This document shows positions 36,220 to 44,882 of a stretch of 54,598 nt of DNA, in pieces (the first letter of the stretch is position 1; each line of letters begins with the position of its first letter). The notes under the pieces are model-generated. The model did not search any database. It worked only from the letters and a program-made list of their open reading frames with translations, and was not told where the DNA came from. The stretch is from an uncultured Saprospiraceae bacterium (GTDB lineage Bacteria > Bacteroidota > Bacteroidia > Chitinophagales > Saprospiraceae). The stretch lies in assembly GCA_938041445.1 (NCBI GenBank), contig CALISO010000046.1:1-54598 (forward strand), given 5' to 3'. The position numbers were made by a program, and so were the translations under genes.

Positions 36220-37908
36220 ATGAAGACTTACTCCAAACTTATATCAGTATTTACACTAATATTCTTCTTTTTAAGTGACGCGTTTGCACAAAGTGCAGAA
36301 GGTGAGGCCATCGGTATTGATCAGAAAATTGATCAAGCTTTCAAACCAATTTCTGACTTTTTTGGAGGAATTGTATTTGCTGATATTGGTGGAATACCTA
36401 TAGTCTTGGCGCTTCTTGTATTTGCAGCAGCATTTTTCACAATCGTATTTGGCTTTATCAATGTCCGAAAGTTTGGAACCGCAATCAATGTAGTCAGAGG
36501 AAAGTATGATGATCTTGAGGATGTAGAAAATGAAGGTGAGAAACTTCAAGTCGCTGTTCTTGAAGGAGATATCGTTGATACCATTAGAGATGAAAGCGTT
36601 GATGGCGAAGTCTCACACTTCCAAGCGTTGGCAACTGCTGTCTCAGGTACCGTTGGTAATGGAAACATTGCAGGTGTTGCACTAGCAATTGCTTTAGGTG
36701 GACCAGGAGCTACTTTTTGGATGATAATCTGCGGTCTACTAGGTATGTCTACCAAATTTGTCGAGTGTACACTGGGAGTGCAATACCGTGATATAGGAGA
36801 AGATGGTACAGTCTATGGTGGTCCGATGTACTACTTGTCAAAAGGCCTAAAAGAAAAAGGGTTTGCAGGAGTAGGAAAAGTACTAGCGGTATTGTTTGCA
36901 ATCTTCTGTATCGGAGGATCATTCGGAGGTGGTAATGCTGCTCAGTCTAACCAAGCAACCATTGTGTTAAAAGATTTAATGGGTCTTGAAAGTACTGCAG
37001 CCGGATTTTTCGTAGGAGTGGTGCTTGCAGTTCTTGTTGGTATTATCATCATAGGAGGAATTAAGCGTATAGCTTCAGTCACAGAGAAGGTAGTACCCTT
37101 GATGGCAGTATTATACATCATTGCATGTCTATATATTATCATTACTAATTTCTCATACGTCGATGATGCATTTGGACAGATATTTTCAGAAGCATTTACA
37201 CCTAGAGCTTCAGTTGGAGCAATGATAGGAGTATTATTAATCGGGTTCAAACGAGCTGCCTTTTCTAATGAAGCAGGTGCAGGATCTGCATCTATTGCTC
37301 ACTCTGCAGTAAAGACTAACTACTCCGCGTCTGAAGGGTTAGTTGCTCTTCTTGAACCATTTATTGATACTGTAGTCATCTGTACGATGACTGCCCTAGT
37401 CATTATCATATTCAACATTAATGGTGATTTTATCTACGGACTTCATCCAGAAGCAATATTTGATGCAGCAAAGGACGAATATAATCTCACTATTGATGGC
37501 AATACATTCAATAACGTGGAAGGTAAAATATACTATGGTGGTGAAATGATAGAAGGTGCAGCGATAACTTCAGCTGCATTCTCTAAGTACATACCATTTT
37601 CAAAAATTTTCTTGACAATCGCAGTTGTACTATTCGCTGTCTCTACGATGATATCGTGGTCTTACTATGGGATACAATCTTGGAAGTATTTATTTGGTCG
37701 AAGTTCTATTTCTGATATTACTTACAAGTTAATATTCTGCTTGTTTGTTATTATTGGTGCTTCAGCAAATATGGGCTCTATCTGGGACTTCTCAGATGCA
37801 ATGATTTTTGCAATGGTATTCCCCAATATGATAGGTTTATTCTTATTATTCCCAGTTGTGAAGAAGCAATTGGCCAGGTATCTAGACGCCATCAAAGCAA
37901 AGACTTAG
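36220..37908 (+). CDS. Alanine/glycine:cation symporter (AGCS family)
   Basis: A 562-residue secondary transporter taking up alanine or glycine with sodium or protons. The family signature region VSHFQALATAVSGTVGNGNI is near residue 130, with NEAGAGSASIAHSA in a later helix and about ten membrane segments. The N-terminus (residues 1-24) looks like a cleavable signal peptide ending DAFAQ, followed by a short soluble part; this is common in Bacteroidota AGCS members but unusual elsewhere. The TAG stop is followed in the same frame by folK. Confidence 0.94.
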   Translation: MKTYSKLISVFTLIFFFLSDAFAQSAEGEAIGIDQKIDQAFKPISDFFGGIVFADIGGIPIVLALLVFAAAFFTIVFGFINVRKFGTAINVVRGKYDDLEDVENEGEKLQVAVLEGDIVDTIRDESVDGEVSHFQALATAVSGTVGNGNIAGVALAIALGGPGATFWMIICGLLGMSTKFVECTLGVQYRDIGEDGTVYGGPMYYLSKGLKEKGFAGVGKVLAVLFAIFCIGGSFGGGNAAQSNQATIVLKDLMGLESTAAGFFVGVVLAVLVGIIIIGGIKRIASVTEKVVPLMAVLYIIACLYIIITNFSYVDDAFGQIFSEAFTPRASVGAMIGVLLIGFKRAAFSNEAGAGSASIAHSAVKTNYSASEGLVALLEPFIDTVVICTMTALVIIIFNINGDFIYGLHPEAIFDAAKDEYNLTIDGNTFNNVEGKIYYGGEMIEGAAITSAAFSKYIPFSKIFLTIAVVLFAVSTMISWSYYGIQSWKYLFGRSSISDITYKLIFCLFVIIGASANMGSIWDFSDAMIFAMVFPNMIGLFLLFPVVKKQLARYLDAIKAKT

Positions 37909-37926
37909 ATAGACCGTATCAGACAC

Positions 37927-38403
37927 ATTGCCTATATACAACTAGGTTCTAATCTAGGTGACCGTAAGTCTTACTTAAGTAAAGCTGCCGAGTTATTGGT
38001 GAGCAATGGATTAATCATTCAAACTTATGGTAGGCTGTATGAGACTGAGCCTTGGGGAGGTATTTCTCAGCCTTCCTATCTCAATCAACTTTTGATAGTA
38101 AACACTGAGGTTTCACCTAAAAAACTACTTAGTCTTTGCCTTCAGGTGGAGGAAACTCTAGGCCGAACTCGTGATCGAAAGTGGGATAGTAGATCAATAG
38201 ATATTGACATCATCTACTATAATAACTGGATAGTCTTATCGGATGAACTCAAAATCCCTCACCCATATAGACTAGAAAGGAATTTCATTATGAAGATGAT
38301 GTTGGATATCTCACCTACTTATGTTGACCCTATAAAACGCAGGTCAATAAGTGAGCTTGCACAGAATTGTAAAGATATATTAGAGGTAAAACTCATATCT
38401 TGA
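37927..38403 (+). CDS. folK: HPPK (folate biosynthesis), apparent ATT start
   Basis: 6-hydroxymethyl-7,8-dihydropterin pyrophosphokinase. The conserved N-terminus IAYIQLGSNLGDR directly follows an ATT at 37927 where other HPPKs have ATG. There is no ATG, GTG or TTG between the upstream in-frame TAG (37906-37908) and the essential GSNLGDR. Starting at ATT gives 158 residues, the normal length. Other motifs are ETEPWGG, and RDRKWDSRSIDIDIIYY. A start at the TTG of 37996 would delete the first strand and the substrate loop. Alternatives are an ATA/ATC start, TAG readthrough or a sequencing error. Confidence 0.88.
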   Translation: MAYIQLGSNLGDRKSYLSKAAELLVSNGLIIQTYGRLYETEPWGGISQPSYLNQLLIVNTEVSPKKLLSLCLQVEETLGRTRDRKWDSRSIDIDIIYYNNWIVLSDELKIPHPYRLERNFIMKMMLDISPTYVDPIKRRSISELAQNCKDILEVKLIS

Positions 38404-38413
38404 TTTTGATTCT

Positions 38414-38421
38414 TATATTTG
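38414..38421 (+). promoter_or_regulatory. Candidate -7 promoter element of the deoxynucleoside kinase gene
   Basis: TATATTTG is a full consensus match about 60 bases before the TTG start. It is directly followed by a small hairpin at 38424-38442 (TTCGCTTC, loop AAC, GAAGCGGA). A -33 element is not obvious. Confidence 0.4.
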
Positions 38422-38477
38422 GGTTCGCTTCAACGAAGCGGAAATAACCACATTCATATACCACACTTATATCAACC

Positions 38478-39131
38478 TTGGCCTCAACCCTATTTCCATA
38501 CAATTATATTGCGATCGAAGGCAACATTGGTGCTGGTAAGACCTCGTTTTGTGAGATGCTGCGAGAAGAAACGAATTGTACATTAATTCTAGAAGAGTTT
38601 AAGGAAAACCCTTTTTTACCCCTCTTCTACAAAGATCCTGATCGTTACGCATTTACTCTTGAGTTGTTTTTTATGACTGAACGTTACAAGCAATTTCAAA
38701 GTAGCGCTGTTGCTGGAGATATGTTTAGTGACTTTATTATCTCAGATTACTTTTTTACCAAGACTCTTCTCTTCGCAAGAAAGAATCTACCTGACCACGA
38801 GTATAAGTTATTCTTGAAATTATACGGGGCACTTGAGACTGGTATTCCACAACCAGATTTGCTCATCTACTTCCATAGAAATGTCGATATCTTACTCCAA
38901 AACATCAAGCAAAGAGCAAGAAGCTATGAATTAAAGATCAAACCAGAATACTTGCTCGGTATTCAAGATTCTTACTTTGATTATCTGAGAAATATTAGAT
39001 CATTTCCAGTATTGATCATCGACCTTCAAGAGATAGATTTTGTGAAGAATAAAAGTCACTATCAGGAAGTGAAACGATTGATGACAAAGAAGTATACTCC
39101 AGGAGTCCATAGAATGACTTTGGTGGTATAG
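38478..39131 (+). CDS. Deoxynucleoside kinase
   Basis: A 217-residue kinase of the dCK/dGK/TK2-like family that phosphorylates deoxynucleosides for salvage. The P-loop is EGNIGAGKTSF (residues 14-24) and EEFKENPFLPLFYKDP holds the conserved Glu. SDYFFTKTLLFARKNL replaces the DRS region, and the lid-type IKQRARSYE follows. No ATG precedes the P-loop in frame, so TTG at 38478 is the likely start. Specificity cannot be read from the sequence. Confidence 0.9.
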   Translation: MASTLFPYNYIAIEGNIGAGKTSFCEMLREETNCTLILEEFKENPFLPLFYKDPDRYAFTLELFFMTERYKQFQSSAVAGDMFSDFIISDYFFTKTLLFARKNLPDHEYKLFLKLYGALETGIPQPDLLIYFHRNVDILLQNIKQRARSYELKIKPEYLLGIQDSYFDYLRNIRSFPVLIIDLQEIDFVKNKSHYQEVKRLMTKKYTPGVHRMTLVV

Positions 39132-39268
39132 AAGCCTTACTCCCACCCTTCAATCCCAATAAATTAGACATTAGTCGATTAATAACTCATCTATTTATCC
39201 ATTTGATATACATTTAGACTTTATAGGAGAGAACCTTCATACTTTAGAATTTTTAAAGAATATATATT

Positions 39269-41032
39269 ATGGTTAAGTTTATTAAGTGGGTTATGGCGTC
39301 TTGTTTAGGGACTATCATTGCACTATTCTTAATGATAGCAATTATAGGAATGATTGCCTCTATCGCAGAGAAAGGAAATAAAGTGAATACCAGTGGCACA
39401 TTTTTAACTCTTGATCTTAATAGAGCTATTCCAGAACTTACTGACAATGTTGAGCAACAAGCAAGTTTTTCACTAGATCAGAAAAAAGCGCTTGGTATTC
39501 ATGATATGAGAAGAGTATTACAGAAAGCTAGCAAAGACGCTAGTGTCAAAGGGTTAGTACTAAAATCTACAATGATTGGAGATATTGGTCAAGCTAAGAC
39601 TTCTACTCTTGTCAAATATCTCAAAGAGTTCAAAGACTCCGGAAAAAAGATATATGCATACGGTGACTATGCTGGACAATCAGAATATCTGATGATGAGT
39701 GTTGCAGATTCTGTATTCCTCAATCCGCAAGGCGCAATAGATATGCGAGGGTTTAGTAGGATGATCCCTTTCTACAAAGATCTATTTGAAAAACTAGGTG
39801 TAGAGTGGAATGTCTTCTATGTAGGTGACTACAAAAGTGCTACTGAGCCTTACCTAAAGACAAGTATGAGTGATAAGGCAAAATTACAGACTCGACAATA
39901 CCTTACGGATTTTCAGCAGATCTATTTCGATACTCTTGAAGTAAATAGAGAGATAGATAGACCAAGACTTCTCAGTGCCCAAGATGAATATGCCATCAGA
40001 TATGCAGAGGATGCCTTAGAATATAACCTGGTAGATGACTTACTATATTGGGAAGAATTTGTGGATCACTTAAAAAATTCTGCTGGTATCAGTCCTGACA
40101 AAAAGATCAAAATGGAAGACATCACTAACTACTTTGTCAACTCAGGAATGAAAAGTAAGAAGAGAGGAAAAGATAAAGTTGCAGTACTATTCGCTGAAGG
40201 TGTAATAGAATATCAAACCGAAGGACCAGGAAATATTAGTGAAGTTGATTATCATAAAGCGTTCAATGAAATAGCAGATAAAGATGATATCAAAGCCGTT
40301 GTACTAAGAGTAAATTCCCCTGGAGGAAATGCATTCTCAAGTGAGCAAATCTGGCACAGAGTTGAACGTATTAAAGCAGCTGGTATTCCTGTAGTTGCTT
40401 CATATGGAAATTATGCAGCGAGTGGTGGTTATTACATCTCTTGTGGTGCAGACACTATTGTATCTCAGCCTAATACTATCACAGGTTCTATAGGAGTCTT
40501 TGGGATGTTTCCAGATGCGTCACAATTGCTCAATGAAAAGCTAGGTATCTACTTTGATACAGTAAAGACTTCACCATATGCTGTGGCAGCTTCACCTTTT
40601 TACAAACTTGAGCAAAATGAAAAAGATGTTGTACAAAGTTCAGTCGAACGTATGTATGACCTTTTCCTCACAAGAGTATCCGATGGTCGTGGTATGCCAA
40701 AGGATGCTGTCCATGAAGTGGCACAAGGTAGAGTTTGGTCAGGTCTTGATGCATTAGACAACGGATTAGTTGATGTGATCGGCGATCTTGATGATGCGAT
40801 AGCGATAGCTGCTGAAATGGCAGATATCGAAGACTATGGAATCAGACAGTACCCTACTATAGAAGAAGATTTCTTCACTCAGCTCATCACTCAGGTAAAT
40901 GCTCAAGCTAGCTTAATCAAAGTGCAACCACTCAGTAGAGTCGAAAAACAAGTAATGGATCAATACAAAATGCTCAAGCAAGTGATGCAATATCAAGAGC
41001 CACAGTATTTGATGCCGTATTATGTAGAGTAG
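39269..41032 (+). CDS. sppA: Signal peptide peptidase SppA, 67 kDa type
   Basis: A 587-residue membrane-anchored serine protease that degrades cleaved signal peptides. An N-terminal helix (about 9-32) anchors two tandem S49 domains. The catalytic Lys is in GDYKSATEPY (Lys189) and the Ser in YAASGGYYIS (Ser385), matching the Lys/Ser dyad of E. coli SppA split across domains. It ends in a palindrome shared with the convergent acyl-CoA dehydrogenase gene. Confidence 0.96.
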   Translation: MVKFIKWVMASCLGTIIALFLMIAIIGMIASIAEKGNKVNTSGTFLTLDLNRAIPELTDNVEQQASFSLDQKKALGIHDMRRVLQKASKDASVKGLVLKSTMIGDIGQAKTSTLVKYLKEFKDSGKKIYAYGDYAGQSEYLMMSVADSVFLNPQGAIDMRGFSRMIPFYKDLFEKLGVEWNVFYVGDYKSATEPYLKTSMSDKAKLQTRQYLTDFQQIYFDTLEVNREIDRPRLLSAQDEYAIRYAEDALEYNLVDDLLYWEEFVDHLKNSAGISPDKKIKMEDITNYFVNSGMKSKKRGKDKVAVLFAEGVIEYQTEGPGNISEVDYHKAFNEIADKDDIKAVVLRVNSPGGNAFSSEQIWHRVERIKAAGIPVVASYGNYAASGGYYISCGADTIVSQPNTITGSIGVFGMFPDASQLLNEKLGIYFDTVKTSPYAVAASPFYKLEQNEKDVVQSSVERMYDLFLTRVSDGRGMPKDAVHEVAQGRVWSGLDALDNGLVDVIGDLDDAIAIAAEMADIEDYGIRQYPTIEEDFFTQLITQVNAQASLIKVQPLSRVEKQVMDQYKMLKQVMQYQEPQYLMPYYVE

Positions 41033-41047
41033 TAAAGTTCTTTACTA
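41030..41047. terminator. Palindromic hairpin shared by two convergent stops
   Basis: TAGTAAAG, two T, CTTTACTA. The first three bases are the sppA stop and the last three are the TAG stop of the opposite gene. It is short and AT-rich without a T run, so its strength as a terminator is uncertain. Confidence 0.45.
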
Positions 41048-42571
41048 AACAGCCCAATCAGAGTTCATACTAAAATGCTCTATTGGGTTGATAATTGTTC
41101 CTTGCTTAAATGAGCTAACCAAGTCAGAGACATCATTCTTGAGGCTATCCATCGTATTTTGAATAAGGTCTTTGTTGAATGAGATATCTCCAAGCTTCTG
41201 TACATACTGAGCAAGTACAATTCCACTGATTGCCCTACCTAGAATAACATGCTTTCTCTGAGGCATTGATCGTTCCGCTTCGATATTATCAGTAATCGAT
41301 GAAAAGAAATCTGCAACTGATACTGTAGACTCATACTGAGCTAGGTACTCAGAAAGTGTCATTTTCATCTTCTGCATTTGCTTAGTTACAGCTTCTGATA
41401 TTTGCGAATACAGCATTTCATTTGGCCCTTCGAATATCTGAAATGGTCTCGAGTCCATTATCCCTCTCGATCCTCTATTAGATATCTTATATCCACTTGA
41501 CCCAAAGAGTTGTGTCATAGTCTGGGCAGTACTTTGCATTAAGTCTGATACTCTTGCCTTTATCGTATTAGCCTCTAGTCCCAACAAAGAAACATTCTTG
41601 TCTATGCCACTAATACTCGAGCTATGGCTGCACATTGCTGAGCAAATTGTAAAGGCAGCTTGTAATTGAGATAATTGTTGATTGACTTGATCAAACTGCA
41701 GAAGACTTTTACCTCGAACTAGTCTTTCGTTACAATAAGCCGTAGTCTCTTCTAGAGCCCGCTTTATGAATCCCATTGCCATACCAGGAAACTGCATCCT
41801 ACTTCTGTGCAAGACATCCATTAGCATCTTGATTCCTGTAGACTCGGCCTGAAGCTCGTGGCTCTCTGGAACATTGATATCTACTGAATTTAGTCCGTAG
41901 CTAATGGGATACAGACCATTATTCTCATATTTCTGCAACATCGGTATGTGCTGCTTAGGATTGCTGTCGTCTGTTACAAATAGACTTATATCTCTTCCCA
42001 GATTACCCCCTCTAGATTCTCTTGACGCTACCAACCAATAGTCCGCATCGCCTGAAAGTCCTTGCCAGTGTTTCTTTCCTTTAATAGTTACATTCCCATC
42101 TTGCTTAGTATGATGAGTTGTCATACTGAGAGCATCACTTCCGTGAAGAGGCTCACTAATCATCAGTCCACCCATAGCTCCATTTTGAAGAAAATTCTGA
42201 TAAATGGCGGCCTTAGGTGCATTATGACCATACTTAGCAAGTGGTTCAAGAAACAATGCGATATTAATCCCAAAGATCAATGTAAGCGGTATAGATTCAT
42301 AGGAGGCTGTTTCAAGTACTTTAAGACATTCCTGAACCTTGATGCCCCTACCCCCAAATTCCTCAGGGATGGCTACGGATAGTGGCTTAAGACTCATAAT
42401 TCGCTTAAGTTCTTCTTCTGTTAGACCACGGGTATGGAGTTTACTCGTATCTGCATTTCTTTCCTCAAACAATGATTTTAATTCTTTCGCCCAATTACTG
42501 ATAAGGGTATCAAAATTTATCTTACTCTGACTTTTTACTGATGCTTCCATTGTAGTTATTAACCACTGCAT
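41045..42571 (-). CDS. Acyl-CoA dehydrogenase family protein
   Basis: A 508-residue flavoprotein. The N-terminal helical domain (LSVAIPEEFGGRG) is followed by the FAD/substrate beta domain (AMGGLMISEPLHGSDALS, KKHWQGLSGDADYWLVA) and the C-terminal helical domain with QLFGSSGYKI and EGPNEMLYSQI, which ends where family members carry cofactor contacts. It oxidises an acyl-CoA or related thioester; the exact substrate is unknown. The start may instead be the Met eight codons in. Divergent from plsC, with a gap of 75 bases. Confidence 0.88.
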   Translation of the reverse strand: MQWLITTMEASVKSQSKINFDTLISNWAKELKSLFEERNADTSKLHTRGLTEEELKRIMSLKPLSVAIPEEFGGRGIKVQECLKVLETASYESIPLTLIFGINIALFLEPLAKYGHNAPKAAIYQNFLQNGAMGGLMISEPLHGSDALSMTTHHTKQDGNVTIKGKKHWQGLSGDADYWLVASRESRGGNLGRDISLFVTDDSNPKQHIPMLQKYENNGLYPISYGLNSVDINVPESHELQAESTGIKMLMDVLHRSRMQFPGMAMGFIKRALEETTAYCNERLVRGKSLLQFDQVNQQLSQLQAAFTICSAMCSHSSSISGIDKNVSLLGLEANTIKARVSDLMQSTAQTMTQLFGSSGYKISNRGSRGIMDSRPFQIFEGPNEMLYSQISEAVTKQMQKMKMTLSEYLAQYESTVSVADFFSSITDNIEAERSMPQRKHVILGRAISGIVLAQYVQKLGDISFNKDLIQNTMDSLKNDVSDLVSSFKQGTIINPIEHFSMNSDWAV

Positions 42572-42646
42572 ATCGCAATGGTTGGCTAAGATAGGGACTA
42601 TTATCTGTAGTTTATGTGAAAAATAAATATGGTGTAGTTTTATGGA

Positions 42647-43390
42647 GTGAAAACTTTACTACGTTTACCAGGCTATATTTTGGCATTATTCAGAGCCATA
42701 ATTGCATTCCTCAGCATCGCGATTTACGTGCTTATTTATATTTTATCAATTCCGATATTTGGTAATACTCAAGAACGGGCCTTCAAGTTGAGAAGAAAGT
42801 GGATAACATTGGGGATGATTATATTTGGTATCAAACTCACCCACAAAGGACAACCACTTGATCAGCCAGCTCTTTATGTATCAAACCACCTAAGTTTCAC
42901 TGATCCAATTGCTACTTGCAAGTATGTTGATGCCTATGTTATTGCTAAAGCAGAAGTTGGAAATATTCCTTTATTATCCAAAGGAGTTGAAATGACTGGT
43001 GTAATCTATGTAGATAGAGGGAGTAAGTCTAGCCGATCCAATACACGTAAAGCCTTAGTCGATACGCTTACTAGTGGTAAAAATGTCTTAGTCTATCCAG
43101 AAGGTACTGTCAGTGAGAATTCAATCATTTTGCCTTACAAGGCTGGAGCATTCAGAGAAGCTGTTGCAAATGGGATACCGATTGTCCCTATTGCTATTTC
43201 CTACGGTGCTGAAAAAGATATTTGGAACAATACTGGACTAGTAGCGCATTTCTTCAAGCAACTCTCGTACTGGAGGACAGAAATGAACCAAGAATTCGGT
43301 GCTCCTATTACCGGCGATAGTGGGGATGATATAGCGCTTAAGGCAAATGCATGGACTCTGAAAAAGATCAGTCCCTACCGAAATCGATAG
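42647..43390 (+). CDS. plsC: 1-acyl-sn-glycerol-3-phosphate acyltransferase
   Basis: Adds the second acyl chain to lysophosphatidate in phospholipid synthesis. The 247-residue protein has an N-terminal membrane helix (about 8-33), the catalytic NHLSFTD (HxxxxD), and YPEGTVSEN as the phosphate-binding motif. The frame begins at GTG (42647), as no in-frame ATG precedes the membrane helix. Some PlsC-like enzymes act on other lipids, so the symbol is by similarity. Confidence 0.9.
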   Translation: MKTLLRLPGYILALFRAIIAFLSIAIYVLIYILSIPIFGNTQERAFKLRRKWITLGMIIFGIKLTHKGQPLDQPALYVSNHLSFTDPIATCKYVDAYVIAKAEVGNIPLLSKGVEMTGVIYVDRGSKSSRSNTRKALVDTLTSGKNVLVYPEGTVSENSIILPYKAGAFREAVANGIPIVPIAISYGAEKDIWNNTGLVAHFFKQLSYWRTEMNQEFGAPITGDSGDDIALKANAWTLKKISPYRNR

Positions 43391-43508
43391 AACCACTATA
43401 AATCTAGAATTAATCCAAAAAACCATTCTTTGGTCAAACTATTATGGCTTAGAACAGTATATTAAAATTGTAAAAGGTGTCATTAACAAACCTCTATAAC
43501 GAAACAAT

Positions 43509-44045
43509 ATGAACTTACTTAATTACCTAACTATCATCATATGCTCAAGCTTGTTGTTAGTCACAGCTTGTGGCAATCCAGATCCGAACCTAGATAAAAC
43601 AGGTGAAGATGAACTTAAAGCTTTAGAAATAGAAACAACAATAGAAGAAGAGGAGATCAAATTCCAAGAGATCATCTACGTGCCTATCTATTCAGACATA
43701 TATGCTGACCAACAGAATCAAAGCGTCTTACTAGCGGCGACGCTAAGCATCAGAAACACAAGTTATAAAGACTCATTATTCATCTCTAAGATTGACTACT
43801 TTGATACTAAAGGTGATATGGTTCGTAGCTATATCGACAACGTCATAAGTATCCCTCCTATGGCAACTGTTAACTATGTCGTGGACAAGAATGATGACAC
43901 AGGTGGTCCAGGTGCCAATTTCATCGTAGAGCTCAATGCGAAAACAAAAAATGTTGAACCCATTATTCAAGCAGTGATGATAGGCCAGACTGGTAACAAA
44001 GGATTTGCCTTCACCACAGAAGGTTATACCGTCAAGAGCAGATAG
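43509..44045 (+). CDS. DUF3124 lipoprotein
   Basis: A 178-residue lipoprotein: hydrophobic signal, then TACGNP with the lipid-modified Cys at residue 21. After an acidic linker, the DUF3124 domain starts at IYVPIYSDIY and includes ATLSIRNTSYKDSLFISKIDYFDTKG and MATVNYVVDKND. Function unknown. Likely on the periplasmic or outer face of the envelope. Confidence 0.9.
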   Translation: MNLLNYLTIIICSSLLLVTACGNPDPNLDKTGEDELKALEIETTIEEEEIKFQEIIYVPIYSDIYADQQNQSVLLAATLSIRNTSYKDSLFISKIDYFDTKGDMVRSYIDNVISIPPMATVNYVVDKNDDTGGPGANFIVELNAKTKNVEPIIQAVMIGQTGNKGFAFTTEGYTVKSR

Positions 44046-44191
44046 ACGATCAAGATTTTAATTGCTGTTATTTAGTGATAACTATTCTTCAATTAGCCAA
44101 CATTTATTGTGGTTATGGAGTTTAATTGAGGTAATTTTACATTACAATTGTTTACTTTCTTTGGTCTACACCTTTTGACAATTAAGATCCC

Positions 44192-44590
44192 ATGAAAAAA
44201 TCACAAATCATCGCCCTCGTTTGCATCGTTGCTGCTATTGCAATCTTATTTTCGGCTTCATCTGATGTAAGTACATATGCAACATTCTCTAGTGCAAAAC
44301 AAGCTGGATCAAAAGTTAAAATCAATGGAACACTTGACCTCACAAAAGATATGGTCTACGATCCCAATAAAGATGCTAACTACTTCTCATTCTATATGGA
44401 GGATACAGACGGTGAACTTAACCAAGTCGTCCTCACAATGCCCAAACCACAAGACTTTGAACGAGCAGAGTCCGTAGTCGTTACAGGTAAGATGAAAGAC
44501 GATGTCTTCGTCGCTACTGAGGTCCTTACCAAGTGTCCATCTAAGTATAAGAACGAGGAGTTATTGTTGAACGGGGAGTTAGATGGGTGA
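44192..44590 (+). CDS. ccmE: Cytochrome c maturation heme chaperone CcmE, CxxxY variant
   Basis: A 132-residue membrane-anchored OB-fold heme chaperone: N-terminal helix (about 6-22), core VKINGTLDLTKDMVYDP. Classical CcmE binds heme through the His of HxxxY; here the motif is CPSKY (Cys115, Tyr119), the CxxxY variant described for some bacteria and archaea. No other ccm genes are nearby. It marks the left border of the accessory block. Confidence 0.88.
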   Translation: MKKSQIIALVCIVAAIAILFSASSDVSTYATFSSAKQAGSKVKINGTLDLTKDMVYDPNKDANYFSFYMEDTDGELNQVVLTMPKPQDFERAESVVVTGKMKDDVFVATEVLTKCPSKYKNEELLLNGELDG

Positions 44591-44784
44591 TAATCCCTTG
44601 ATTTGTTTTCTTAATCCAACTGAAAATTATTTTATACTTAGCGCATTTTTATTTTTGTTTTTTCTTGCCGCCAAAGTTAAATGTATCCTTGTTGAATTAA
44701 CTATAAAGTTTAAGATCAAAGTAACAAAATGAACTAAAAAATGTATTCTCAAAGGTTGCTTGCAAGTTAGAATGAGGACAATGG

Positions 44785-44815
44785 GTTCTTACCTAATCTA
44801 CAATCCGGTAAGAAC
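44785..44815. repeat. Inverted repeat GTTCTTACC / GGTAAGAAC
   Basis: Nine perfect bases on each side of a 13-base spacer in the 292-base gap between ccmE and the adhesin gene. No T run follows on either strand. It may be a regulatory site or the trace of an inserted element; function unknown. Confidence 0.4.
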
Positions 44816-44831
44816 GCCAACAAAAAATAGA

Positions 44832-44868
44832 CAAAGAGAGCAATATTGACGAAACATAGCTCTCTTTG
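44832..44868 (-). terminator. Terminator of the toxin-propeller-adhesin operon
   Basis: CAAAGAGAGC and GCTCTCTTTG form a perfect ten-base stem with a 17-base loop. On the minus strand it is followed by TCTATTTTTTG. It lies 15 bases after the adhesin stop codon. Confidence 0.75.
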
Positions 44869-44882
44869 CTTAATAAGCTATC

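Noticed and set aside
37996-38403. folK starting at the TTG of 37996
   Set aside because: This start would remove the conserved GSNLGDR region that is plainly encoded upstream in the same frame.
38424-38442. Terminator after folK
   Set aside because: The hairpin has a wobble pair and no T run, and it sits right after a promoter-like TATATTTG.
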